This document shows positions 43,634 to 55,000 of a DNA stretch of 64,000 bases, in pieces. The position numbers and the translations under genes were made by a program. Below the pieces are notes generated by a model. That model was not told the DNA's origin and ran no database searches. It saw only the letters and a program-made list of their open reading frames with translations. Source of the DNA: Breviolum minutum Mf 1.05b.01 (Eukaryota > Sar > Dinophyceae > Suessiales > Symbiodiniaceae); NCBI GenBank assembly GCA_000507305.1, contig DF240210.1, forward strand, positions 68,361 to 132,360, written 5' to 3'. Position 1 is the stretch's first letter. Every line of letters begins with the position of its first letter.

Positions 43634-43742
43634 CCCGAAATTTAAAAAATAGCCCCTGCAAAATGATGGTTGGAAGATGCGTTTCCTTTTGGGATTGCCT
43701 ATTTTTAGGGGCGAACTGTTAAATTATGTTAAATTTCAGGGG
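43634..43742. repeat. MITE family B copy
   Basis: TAGCCCCTGCAAAATGATGG then CCTATTTTTAGGGGCGAACT, with outer AAATTTAAAA against TTAAATTTCAGGGG. It matches the family B interior with drifted ends. Confidence 0.55.
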
Positions 43743-45497
43743 TATAGGGCCCTGGAAATTGTTAGATATGTGGATATTTATGGTTGTTTCGAACCTCCAA
43801 TCCTACGAATTTTGCGGGAGGGTTTGGAGTCTTAGGGTATGTTGATTTGGCTACCGGGCTTCTACCCGGTAGCCACGTGTCCATTCCTTGTTTTCTGGTG
43901 AAACATCCCAACAGTTGCTACACAAGGACCCTGCATGTTCCATGATGTTGTTTATGTTTTCTTTGCAAGAGAATTGGCAATCAAAGATATATAGATATAT
44001 TTTGTGTTTTTTTCCTACATGTACAGCAGTGGTTCTTTTGATTTGTACCATTTTTTTTACCTGGATCCCATGGGAGTTTTCAAAAACCATCCAGCCATGG
44101 AGCCGCCGTGAACAATGACGGACGACGAAAAACGATCCCGCCGAGGTTCTTCCAAGCTTGGGACCTGTGAAGGTGGGGAGAAGATCGACTCTCTCCTGGA
44201 GTCGATTTGCCTGCGAATCCCCTTGAGACATCCACGTTTCGTTTTTTTGTGAGAATTTTCCCATCCTAGAACATATACTGCAAAAAACACACACACACAC
44301 ACCGTGAACATCAGGAGTTTGAAATATGTTGGATGTCTATAGAGATATGACTCGGGCACTGGCATCACACAAGGCATGAATTATGGTATTCTTAAGGGGG
44401 GGGCGCCCAAAAGGGGTGGATAGTTAGATATTCCCTATGGTTTTCTATGATTCCTTCAGGTTTCCCTAACAAACCCTGAGGTTCCCAATTACCCCCTTCG
44501 CTTGGATCCCCCTCAGGAAGCCTATTCAAAAGAAAGTAACTTCAGAACTCATTCCATTTTGGATTCGCATGATTCTTAGACTTGAAAAAAGGACACTCGC
44601 CCTCTGAAACAGAGATGGCTCATCTCAAGGCATGTGTCAAGATGACGTTTTGTTTTTTTTGAGTACCATTTTGTTTTAACGTTTTGACGTGCCATTTTTG
44701 TTTGCAGATCTTCACACCACCAAGACCCAGCAAAAAAAGGGGGAAGACATACTTGTCTTTTCAAAATTGAGTTTCCGCCAAACTCCAAGAAGAAACATGT
44801 TTCTCCATGTTTCACCTGTTTTGTTTCTCTAGTTTTAGTATGTTTTTTAGTTAAGACTCGGCTTTTTGTTCCCCAAACAAGTCGGATGAGTTGTCCAAAA
44901 AGGCCCAAAAATTCATAAACCTTCACCGGTTGGTAATGACAACCGTGCACCCCTTATTCACCACAGGTGAGAGCAGGAACAGCGTGAAACTCAGAATTTT
45001 GTGGGATGTTGCTGGATTTCTTTCCAGCAACTGGAAATCCATCCCTAAATGGATCCTTTGATTTATTTAGACAACAAAAAGGGGCCCAAAGAGGATATCC
45101 ATACATCTGGTCAAACTGTAGGGAACCTCACACGAAAAAAAACAAAAACAAAATGTAGGGAAATCTGATTATTTCAGGGAAATCTAGGTTGGTGACTTGG
45201 CCGTTGCCCAGATACATGTTTTCAGATGTGGCTGCTAGGTGGCATAAGGCGTATTGATGCTTGGTAGGTAGATCTGGTGCAACAAATGAGAGATTGGATC
45301 ATCTCCATCATCTTTGGTTATTTGTTGTGCATCCGCATTTTGTTTGAAATCATCAGCCATTTATATATACTGTGCATATATATATATACCTTTAAGGGAT
45401 ATGATGTATACAGTAGATGCCAATGTGAGTTGTCAAAAACCTTGCGACTCACAACATCCAACGGGACCCAATAAAGGACCATCACTCACCCAATCAT

Positions 45498-45620
45498 ACC
45501 CTCCCTGAAACTAACAGCAAGCTTACCCCTGAAAATGGATGAGTTGATGCGACTGGAAGACGATCCAAAATTCCCATCCTTTTGTGGGTGTTTTGACCCA
45601 TTAATCCAAGAGCTGTTAGT
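45498..45620. repeat. MITE family B copy
   Basis: TACCCTCCCTGAAACTAACA at the left, ACCCCTGAAAATGGATGAG inside and AGAGCTGTTAGTTTTG at the right. It preserves the full TACCCTC outer terminus on the left. Confidence 0.65.
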
Positions 45621-46009
45621 TTTGTGGCAGACTAAGGGGTTGGCTACCACACCAGACCATACGGTTCATCTATCATTGTTGATTCCAAGGTTGATGGCTT
45701 TCAGAGCTTTCGACGTTTAGCATTGCAGGAGCTGAACGGCCTTTAAAGGCAGTGAGATGGCGTTTGGATAAAACGGGGTCCTATCTCTGACAGTTTGCTT
45801 GGATGAAGTATGGTTGTGCAAGTTATTTACCCCTTTCCCCCCACGACAAAAAATAACATGGAACCTGAACATAATGGTTTCCAAAAGACTGTCCTTTTCC
45901 AGGGTCTTGTTTTCAGGTTCCATGTTAAATGTCTGGGGTGTAGTGGATGGAAATCCTTTACCTAGAAAGGTCAACTTTGTGTCTGTAATTTGTATTTTTG
46001 TTCATGCAT

Positions 46010-46140
46010 ATTAGTTGGAATTTTCTCTTTGTTTTCATTGACATTTGGGATGGGTGTCAAATTGTTTTTATGTTCACGGGAGATTTGCTCCAATTTGACT
46101 TGCTCATATTTTTCAAATGGGTTGGTGCAACCACCAGCCA
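46010..46140. repeat. MITE family A, diverged copy
   Basis: CTCCAATTTGACTTGCTCAT and AAATGGGTTGGTGCAACCAC identify the right half. The left arm is weak. Confidence 0.45.
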
Positions 46141-46429
46141 ATGGATTGTTTGATCAAACGTCACCATGGAATCACCATGGATTTGGAAATCATTCTCTCA
46201 CAAAAATCCCAAAAGTTGGTTCAACCAGCTACTGATTAACCATGAACAACCATGAAAAATAAAGGTTTTGGCCACATAAAAACCAGGTTATTTACCATAA
46301 AATACCTCTAAAATTTCGAAATGCGTGAAGAGTGTTTACAAAATTTCAACCTGCCATCAAGGAGCATCTCTTCTCTCCTTGGCCATGGCCTTAGAAACAC
46401 CGTGGCCGTGGCTATCTTGGATCTACAAG

Positions 46430-46568
46430 ATGGGTCCCTACTGGTTGGGTAAGTAGGGGCCCGCAATAGCTCCACTGATTCCGCGGTAGTTATAACCCTG
46501 GTTACCTATTTATAAGGCCATTTATATTGGGTTTTAACTTCATTTACAACTAGTAGGGGCCCACCTTG
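46430..46568. repeat. MITE family E copy
   Basis: GGGTCCCTACTGG at the left and AACTAGTAGGGGCCCACCTT at the right. The interior has TAACCCTGGTTACC and TATAAGGCCATTTATA. Confidence 0.7.
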
Positions 46569-46597
46569 CTTAGCAAACAGGAGGTATCCTTTTTCAT

Positions 46598-46990
46598 CTA
46601 AGATCTTGGATCAACAAACATGATGTCCGAAACTCTAGATTTTTTTCCACAATTCTTCAATGATGAGTGTTTCACCTCCACCTTAGACTTCCCCCCAAAA
46701 AACGGCCCGTCAACACCTTCACCAACAGTTTTCTTTTTGGCACCAAAAATGCGGACAACTGAGGCTATTTTGGGGGATTGTGCAGTTTTCCCCTGCATTT
46801 TCTGCGTATCCATACAGCTTGTAGTAGGTGAAGATTCCTCCATTTTAGGAATCGCGATCTCCCATGGTTTGGCCGAGGTTTTTGTCCTCGGCGTTGTTCA
46901 TGTTGAGTTGCTGTTGCTGCTGTTGGCTCAGGCGGGATGGGTCCCGGGAGGGGCATGGTGTCATGGGGGGCATCATGTGGAATTTCAGGG
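46598..46990 (-). CDS. Weak candidate - strand exons
   Basis: On the - strand, 46,598-46,843 reads KTAQSPKIASVVRIFGAKKK, then GGKSKVEVKHSSLKNCGKKS, a Lys/Ser-rich composition more protein-like than the + frame. Further upstream a - frame reads SRLSQQQQQQLNMNNAED. It would be the only - strand gene in the window. It is not recognised and splice sites were not fixed. Confidence 0.3.
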
Positions 46991-47078
46991 AAAACAGTAC
47001 CTTTTTGGCTTTTTTTGGGAGTATGATCTAATATGAAAGTTAACTTAGTAGTATAATGATTGGTTCTAACACATCCGG

Positions 47079-47182
47079 TGGTGGTTTCAATGATTTATTT
47101 TTGTTTACTTTTTACCTGCAAAAATGATCCATTTTGACATATTTTGACGAATATTGTTTTTCAAATGGGTTGGTTCAACCAG
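47079..47182. repeat. MITE family A copy
   Basis: GGTGGTGGTTTCAATGATT at the left and CAAATGGGTTGGTTCAACC at the right. The interior is diverged. Confidence 0.6.
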
Positions 47183-47827
47183 GAAACATAGGGCTGATCC
47201 TTACCCCCTCCATAAATAAGGTGATTTGCTTCAACAAGCTATGCATGGAAACACCCGCTTGGCCGCTTGGTGAAGGGGGAACCCCCGACATGATGATGAT
47301 CCAAAAGGTTGAAGTTGAAACTTGATGCTGGACAGTAAGCGCACATATGGGGGTAGAAGTGGCGAACAAGATGCCAACAAGTATGTGAAAATACTCCGAG
47401 AAGCTGACTCTAGCAGTGAACAATGAATATCAATGGACTATAACATTTAAAGATACACTCCCCAAACCTAACATGCAAAGCTGCAAAACCACCGGTTTTT
47501 CAATATATAGGACATATTGAATCGCATCTTCAAATGTTTTTTTGGTCATTGTTATGTTAGTTTTTTATTTTAGGTTTTTTGAAATTTGCACTGGACAAAT
47601 GGTCATGTGTTGATCACAACACTGCCAGGTGCAAGAGAAGAGGTGCAGCACTGAGCTTCATGATGAGAAAGGATGATGGATGTCCCCATGTCCCAACACA
47701 AATTAAATGCTTATATAATAGGGATTTAACAGCACCCCCTAATGTCACCCCCCCCCGAAGAGAGAAGGCCTTTTTAGGGGGTTATTAACCATCATCCCTT
47801 AATCATCCCCTAGTAAGGCCTTATTTT

Positions 47828-47927
47828 CTAGGTGGTGGTATCAGACATTGATTTTCATCCCTATTTGGCTAAATGATCCAGTTTGACGAGCAGCATATTT
47901 TTCAGATGGGTTGAAACCACCAATTAG
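47828..47927. repeat. MITE family A copy
   Basis: CTAGGTGGTGGTATCAGAC at the left, TTTGACGAGCAGCATATT inside and TTGAAACCACCAATTAG at the right. Confidence 0.75.
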
Positions 47928-49205
47928 TTGTGGATTCTAGATGCTGACTGACTCAGCCAATGGTGGCTAACCTTTGAACGTTTGCGGATTACATATTTCA
48001 TACGCAAAAGTAAAGTTGAAACTTTACTGTCATGGTCTTTTGGCTGAGTAAGCTTAACATGCCCCAAAACAAATATGAGCACTTGTAACATGATCAGTTT
48101 CTTTGGAAGAGATGTTCTTTCCACATGTTCATTGGTGCGTCATTCATTTCTCCAAGACATTGAGGTGAGTGGTTTCTGTGGCATGCACATCCCAAGGCGA
48201 CCCACAAACACGGCGTCGTGTTTTTCCGTTGGACAAAAGATGACGAAGCAACAAAAAACACGGGGAGAGTGGCAATTTGAAGAGACTTTGTTTCAAAAAA
48301 ATCCGCACTCAAAAATAAGTCTTTTTGTTTTTTTGGGTGAAGATAGGGAAATTTGATAAAGAAGGAATGAACTCAAAGGTAAACCCTTTTACAAAAAAAA
48401 GAGATGACTGTAGACGTCACTTCAGAACTTTCTGGTAGTTGGATGTCAAATCTTAGTGTTCAAACCGACTTCAGCAGATGATTCCATCCCAAAGGATGGT
48501 ATTATCCACCCAAGTTCCCCCCCAAAAAAAGAACGACTCGGACTCGGTCTCCTAAAAAGGGACTGTTTCAAAAGGAAAGGATTATCTTCCAACAATCACT
48601 CTTGAGGGGCGAGCTGTTAGCTTTCGGGGGAATAAAACTTGCAATGTTCCTACAAATCGCTGAGCCCCAAATAGTCACTTTTTTGGACAATTTCAAATCG
48701 ACTCACCTCAAGGTGTCAAGGTGAGTTTGAGAATTTTTCATGACAACCAAATCGAATCACTTTTTGAGATTTTTTTGGCTTTATTTTTTTGTTTTGGGTG
48801 CCGGGGGCTGTGTCAAATTCCAAAATTTTCCCATCAAGGTACTAGGGGGGCGAGTTTAGGATTCAATGACATTTTTCGATTCAGAACTTGCTTGCATGTT
48901 TTTCACCTTTGGGGAGCTCGGATTCCTCGACCTCCCAAAACAAAAACGGCTGGGTTTATAGTTTATAAGTTGCCTGTTGGTTCCAGCAACTCACGTGATC
49001 TTTCTTGGAAGGAGCAGACTGGGGATGTTTTGTTTATCAGGTGGCTTGAAGTTGCTGGCAGGATTTGTCTACCATGAGTTCATGACTTCAACAATGTATT
49101 TCAACAAAGGATGATGTACCCAGTTGGGGGGGTGAGAGTGTGAAGAAGAGCTTGGTCAAGAATTTTTCTTCAAGCCAGTATTCTCCAATCAGATTTTTTC
49201 GTTTT

Positions 49206-49310
49206 CACACACTCAGTAAACTAACATAGCAATGGGAAATGGACCATTGGAAGATGTATTTCCTACATAAAATGTGGATTTTCCATTGCCATGTTCGTTT
49301 ATCGGAGGGT
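49206..49310. repeat. MITE family C copy
   Basis: ACACTCAGTAAACTAACATA at the left and ATGTTCGTTTATCGGAGGGT at the right. The interior GCAATGGGAAATGGACC and GGAAGATGTATTTCCTAC matches 36,577. Confidence 0.8.
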
Positions 49311-49712
49311 ATGATTTCATGAGGATTTCACGTGGGTTTCCCGCCATTCAGGCAGTGGTAGAAGGGCCACCACCTGACACCCATTGGCGCTTCGCCGATG
49401 GGCTAGGGTCATCCAGTTGGGCTCGGGGTAGTTGCAGTGGGTAGCTTCAATGAAGGTAACAAAAAGTTGTTTTTTTCACAAAGCTGCATTATACCTGCTT
49501 TGTTATGACAGTTGCTTACTATCTATGTGATATGTATATAAATATATATCAAATGTAGTACTTGTTTGGGTGGATGTTTTTTTTTCATGTGTGATTCACA
49601 CCCGATCTTGATACAAGAAAACGGATGATATAGGGAGTTTGGCTGACCCGATCTGGACTCAAAATGCCCCCATCCTACGTTCTAGCTTCTGGGATTCTCA
49701 ACAGGATTTTTG

Positions 49713-49825
49713 TTACCTCTCCCTGAAACTAATCAGTTCGCATCGGAAAAAATGCCATCCCAAAAGGCAAGGATCGTCTTCCAAACATCAATGCTCAGGG
49801 GCTACGTTAGTTTCAGGGAGGGTAA
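49713..49825. repeat. MITE family B copy (reverse orientation)
   Basis: TTACCTCTCCCTGAAACTAA at the left and CGTTAGTTTCAGGGAGGGTA at the right. CATCCCAAAAGGCAAGGATC inside is the reverse of the family core. Confidence 0.75.
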
Positions 49826-50121
49826 GGTCTGTTTTTTTTCTCAAGTTGGAATCTCCTTTTCTACGATGGGATATCATCAAAAATTGGGGGCAATGTGCTT
49901 TAGCAACTTGTTTAAAGCACCTTAAACACCATCTTCAGAACAATTCTAAGCATATACTCCTCTACTGAGAACCTACATATCCATTGAAAAATACTGGTTA
50001 GATGTTGGAAGACTACGCTCATTTTGAATTGTTCGCTTTTCAGGGGACAGCTCAACCTTTGTGTGTGTAATAATTTGATGTTTATGATTACATATAATAT
50101 ATATATATATTGTTTGATACA

Positions 50122-50206
50122 TAGAGAGAGAGAGAGAGAGACGTCCTGTGATTGTTTNNNNNTATATATATATTGTTTGTATACATAGAGAGAGAGAGAG
50201 AGAGAG
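50122..50206. other. Assembly gap (5 N) with repeated flanks
   Basis: Five N lie at 50,158-50,162. Both sides carry TATATATATATTGTTTG, then ATACATAGAGAGAGAG and, after the GA tract, CCTGTGAT-GTTT. The same locus appears to be represented twice, as expected where contig ends failed to overlap in a GA microsatellite. Confidence 0.8.
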
Positions 50207-50404
50207 TCCCTGTGATGTTTGTTTCAAGAAATCTGATCTAACAACACATTTACTTTGGAAATTCGAAGCAGTACACAGGTTCTTCCAATACTGGACCTTT
50301 GGAACGGTCAAAGGGCCCCCCCCCCGTTTTCTCCGAGAAAGCCACAAGACAAAGGATTCCTCGCATGATTTGAGCCATTGCCAGGTGTGCTCAAAGTTTG
50401 TTTT

Positions 50405-50498
50405 GTGATGCTCCCCCCAGCTCTGGCAAGTGAAGGTTTAAAGGGTCCCCAAAAAGAAGGATGTAATTTCACCCTGGTGGTGACTGTTGCTGGGGGGA
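50405..50498. repeat. MITE family K, diverged copy
   Basis: CCCCCAGCTCTGGCAAGTGA, then CACCCTGGTGGTGACTGTTG and CTGGGGGG. The short C-rich/G-rich ends are inverted. Confidence 0.5.
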
Positions 50499-51311
50499 AA
50501 GTCCCGATGTAGATGCAGTGCTCCCAAAGTAACAGCGACCTTTCTGTTTTTTGGGTTCTTTGTTAAACTGGTTTTTGGTTATCCCTCGTGAAAATGTTGG
50601 GACCGGGCGGAACAACCACCAGTTCAAAATGTTGGACTAAAGCTCTTCCCCTAAGAATCCAGACCCCTCCCAATCGAGTAGGATTGATGGTCTGAAGCAT
50701 CCCATCCCCAGGTCACAGGATAGTGGGGGAAATCCCCTTTCTTAGGACATACCTTAAGGATCCTTAAGGTCAAAATAGATGGCCTGCGGATACCAAAAGC
50801 TAGCAAAAAGTAAAGGGTCAATAGAAACCAAGGTCTAGGGAATGTGCCACCACCCAAGCTGGATAGCTACAAGCTACTGCCGGCATGGGTGTTGCACGCA
50901 CTGTAAGGGCGGGGCAACCGGCTTTGTAAGGGCTGCAGCTTCCCTTTCACAACTGTACCTGGGTTAGGGTTCAAAGATCTTCGCTTTCAGGAAGTTATGG
51001 TGGAAGGGCGGCAGCACCGATTCCATCACCGAGCCACAGTTGGGTCTCAGATCGATGGGGTGATGAGAGACACCTATTGTTGTAAACCGACCCCCCACAA
51101 ACTGAAAGGTAAAGGGGTGTAAACAACATCCCTGAAATTATTTGAGATAGATATCAAAAACTAGATGTCAAAATATCGTCATGTTTTTTGAAAGGAGTTT
51201 TCTTTTCCAAGGCCCATCAGTGTTAAATCTCAAGATTTTTTCATGATTTTCCATATGGCCACCTCTTCAACAAATGTCCAAGGGATTCGCTTTGATTAGA
51301 TTTATGGGCAA

Positions 51312-51420
51312 GATACTGTTGATGGAAGAAATCCTGCACCAGTTGATAGGTAGTTTTTTACTACTATTTACAAGGTTTTATACATCCCAAGTGGTGCAGG
51401 ATTTCTTCCATCACCAGTAG
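51312..51420. repeat. MITE family D copy, best preserved
   Basis: ATACTGTTGATGGAAGAAAT and ATTTCTTCCATCACCAGTAG are the ends. CCTGCACCAGTTGATAGG and CAAGTGGTGCAGG extend the arms inward. The loop holds TATTTACAAGGTTTTATACA. Confidence 0.85.
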
Positions 51421-51441
51421 TTCTTCATTTCATATACCTTG

Positions 51442-51539
51442 ACCCTGGAAGTCCAAGACCAAACAAAGAATGGTCTTTAGGATGATCCATGTAAAGGATT
51501 CCTTAATACCAATGGGAAAAGTTTGGTCGACTTGGACTT
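51442..51539 (+). repeat. Dispersed repeat, copy 2
   Basis: Same ordered blocks as 42,971-43,077, including GGGAAAAGTTTGGTCGACTT. In this copy the frame is broken, which favours a repeat over a conserved exon. Confidence 0.55.
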
Positions 51540-52094
51540 TGTGGGTTGGTATTCTTGTTTTGTTCCATTCATGGAGATAACCCTGCCTTTTGGATCCATC
51601 AACACGTAGCCGCAGCCGTGATTTTGCTCCTGAGCGATCTGCTGATCTGCTGCGATTCACATCAAGCATCAAGCATCATCAAACACCAAGGTCTCCTCCG
51701 CCTGATTCACATGGCAAAGTCCCATCTTTGGGAAGGTCTGTTGATTTTTTAAGTTTTGTTGGGGGTACCAGTTTTGTTGGAGAGATACACAATTTGCATG
51801 TGACGTGTGTGTTGTTTGTGGGGTGAACCCAGTTGGAAGGGATCTGGTTACAGCAATATCTTATCAGAGATATTTCAGGGGATATGTTTCTTCCCCCTTG
51901 GGGAGGTTCCCACATCAATGATTTGATAATATCGAGTTTCATGTGGAAAAAAAACCCGCAAGTGCATCCTTTGCTTCTTGAACAGGTGACTTGTTTTTTG
52001 ATGTTTGAAAATTGAGGTGATGACCAGCCCTTGTTTATTCCAGACAACCCAACAGTTTCCCACAGTTCCAAGTTACGCCTTTAAGCCGAACGCC

Positions 52095-55000
52095 ATGGCG
52101 AAAAAGGGCAAGAAGAGCCATGCAGCCCGCGCCAAAGCCAAAGCAGAAGAAAGTACTGCCGCGTCGCCGCCAACTGGAGATGCCAGGAAAGGTGTGAAAG
52201 GAATCTCAGCTGATGATTTGGATGGCTTCAGCTGAGTGATGTTTTAGTGTCTTAGTGATACTGATGATGGTGATGACGTAGTGAACCAGTCCACTAGTTA
52301 ACAGGTACTGAGACTGATAGTGAATATCAACTGTTTTGATGATTGCATCCAGGGTGTTGATTTTCTCGTCTCAAGTTCTCCGATTTGAAGTCAAGGATTG
52401 GAGGCAAACATGTGTTTTGTTGATTTTGTTTTACCAAAACCAGTCATTGCATGTCATTTCTGGGCAAAATATAGCGACCAACCCGCCGGGTCACCCGAAA
52501 AATGGTGGTGATGGTAAGGGAATCTACCCCAAAAATTGCCCGAAAAAAAATCAGGTTTAGGATGTATTAAAGTATTCTGTCACATGAGTCATGGCTTCCT
52601 ATACATGACGGTCTCATCATGACGGTCAAAACTCGCTGAGCCGATCAGTCAAAACTCGCCAATGGCCTAGGCCTCAAAAACTTGGGTAACACCTGCTATG
52701 TCTCTTGGGTCGATGAGAGTCGGATATGAGGTGGCCTCGTGATGTGATGTTGCATCACAACTAAGTCCACTAAGTAGTATTGTTATTTATATATGTATAT
52801 ATAATACCTAGAACCCAACTGTCCCATATTTTGGAAGATTTTACCCATAAAATGGGAGGTCAACCCCAAAAAAACAGGTCAGATGGCCTCTAGGTATACA
52901 TATTTAGATAGCATCCATATATGTGTATAGTCTAACTCAGGGATAGCTACCCACGAGCATTTTTTGCTCATTTCGTTGCAACAAGGCTGATGATTGTATG
53001 ATGAATCTCCTTCCCGGGTTTGGTGGCATGAAACCCATAGCTTCGGCCAGAATTTGCCTTTGCAAGAATGAGCCTGTTAAGTATCATTGTTTCTTAATAT
53101 CCCCTCATAAGTCCTTACTTTCTGGGGGTGGCATTAAATTCCCATGATGAAAACTATGAGTGGTTGTTTCAAACAGTTTTTTTTCACCCCCAATTGGTGG
53201 GAAGATTCGATCCAATTTGACGAGCATATGTTTTCGAATGTTTGCCAATGATGTGTAAATAGGTTATATATTCCCGTGTCACGTGTAGACCCACTTACAG
53301 GTCCACAGAGCAAGTGGGGGGATGGGGAAGGGATGGGGATCACAAACACTGTAGGCCCCAAAATTGATGGAACAAAATTGACCCATAGTGAATTCTCTCC
53401 ATTCCCTTCAGCCTTTAGTGTTCACTCTCAACATCTCCTGAAGTGAATCATTGTTTGTTTTCAACTTTTTTGTTGTTGCATTTTGCTTTGTCACAACGAA
53501 CCCCCAAAAAATGACGACCTGGGAATCTGTCCTTCACACCCTGGGCGAAAAATGGCCGATTGCCGATTGCCTAAGGTCAACAGCGTGGTCCAATGCATGC
53601 ACGCTGCAACCGAATTCAGAGAGTCCTTGCCAACAGGCCCCGATGGCATCCAAGATCCAGTAGGGCATTGGTTGATGTAGATTTTTTTTGACGGGCCTTA
53701 GGTATTGTGAAGTTTCAGAGGTGACGTCGACCTTTGAAAGGAAATGGTGAATTGGCGAATCCCATGAACTTTTCCTAAACCTATTTTGTTTTTTTGGTTT
53801 AAATAGGTTTCACTATGGCAATTCACCAGCACAGGGACTTTGAATGGAATGTTTGCAACCAAATACCCAGGCTTCATTGCATTTTGATGCATTTTTATCA
53901 TAACTGCCTCAAAATGGTATATTTGACCCACTCATACTGTTGGTCAACCCTACACCACCTGGAATGTTCCAAAATCCTGAAAATCATGGAATAAACAAAC
54001 TACCTGTTAACTGGTGCAGGTTTTCTTCCATCAAAAGTATGTTGAGTCAAGATTGTTGAGGTCCACAGGGCTCATGAAACTCGAGGCTCGCATCTCAGAC
54101 ATGCACCCCACAAAAATTTCACAACGAATTTTACCCCTGAGAAATGATGGCTTGGAAGGTCATCCTTTCCGGGTATAGTGGCCATTTTCAGGGGTTACTC
54201 CTGTTAAACTTCAGGAGTATATATATATATATTGATTTAATATAATGCATAATATTCCATCTGCATGCTGCCCATACATGTTGGGAACCATCCCTCCCAT
54301 CCACCGACAATCCTGTAAGATGTTCATATTTACAAAGGGTTCCCGATTAACCTTCTCTCGTCAATTCTTTATGGCTTGGATTTATTGCATGTGAATGTGA
54401 AATTTGACAACAAATATTTACATCGCATGGGAACAATTGTTTTATTTGAAAGTGTGCCGTTTTTGCAGGTGAGGTCCCACGATTGAGTTTTTTTTGATAG
54501 TTTCTTTTCATGAAAGATCCTAGCAAGAAACGGCAGGCACCAATGGCAACAGCATGTGCAGCTCATTGGGTAGCGTACCTTGGGGATTACGAAATCCACC
54601 AGGATTTTCCGGAAAAAACGGTGTGGCATTGGAGGACTCCCCGTTAAACTCCCATGAATTCGGGAAAGATTTTTGTTTCGGAAAGGTTAACTTGGCCTGA
54701 GTTGATGTGACAAATTGAATCTGGATCAGGTATGTCAGTTCATGATTCCCTTGAACCTTCAAGACATTGATAGCAGTGGAATGATGATATGGGATGGTGA
54801 GCCATGGGTTTTTCTGAAACAAAAAAACATGCAAGCATGATTGGTATCTCCCAGAGTTTCCTCAAATTCGTTTGCAAAACTCGTTTTCACCACCATGGTT
54901 GAACATTTCCGTCGTCCGAATGAAGCTTGTGACTTCCATCGGTTCTGAAAAAAAAACACCTCCTACAAGGTGGGCCCCCTACGATCATTATAAATGCATG

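Larger units (their letters stand above)
44400..46600. other. No firm gene
   Basis: MITE remnants, TA tracts near 45,365 and short frames only. Near 45,690 a + frame reads VDGFQSFRRLALQELNGL after CCAAG, which might be a small exon, but it stands alone. Confidence 0.45.
47183..52000. other. MITE-rich DNA, no firm gene
   Basis: Apart from the listed repeats, frames at 47,579-47,788 (KFALDKWSCVDHNTARCKRR), 48,721-49,077 and 51,590-51,826 are open. They lack clean splice context, and for the last one the opposite strand is equally open. I do not call them. Confidence 0.45.

Noticed and set aside
49973..50347. Open frame across the N run
   Set aside because: It includes unknown bases and GA/TA microsatellite, and the region is an assembly gap.
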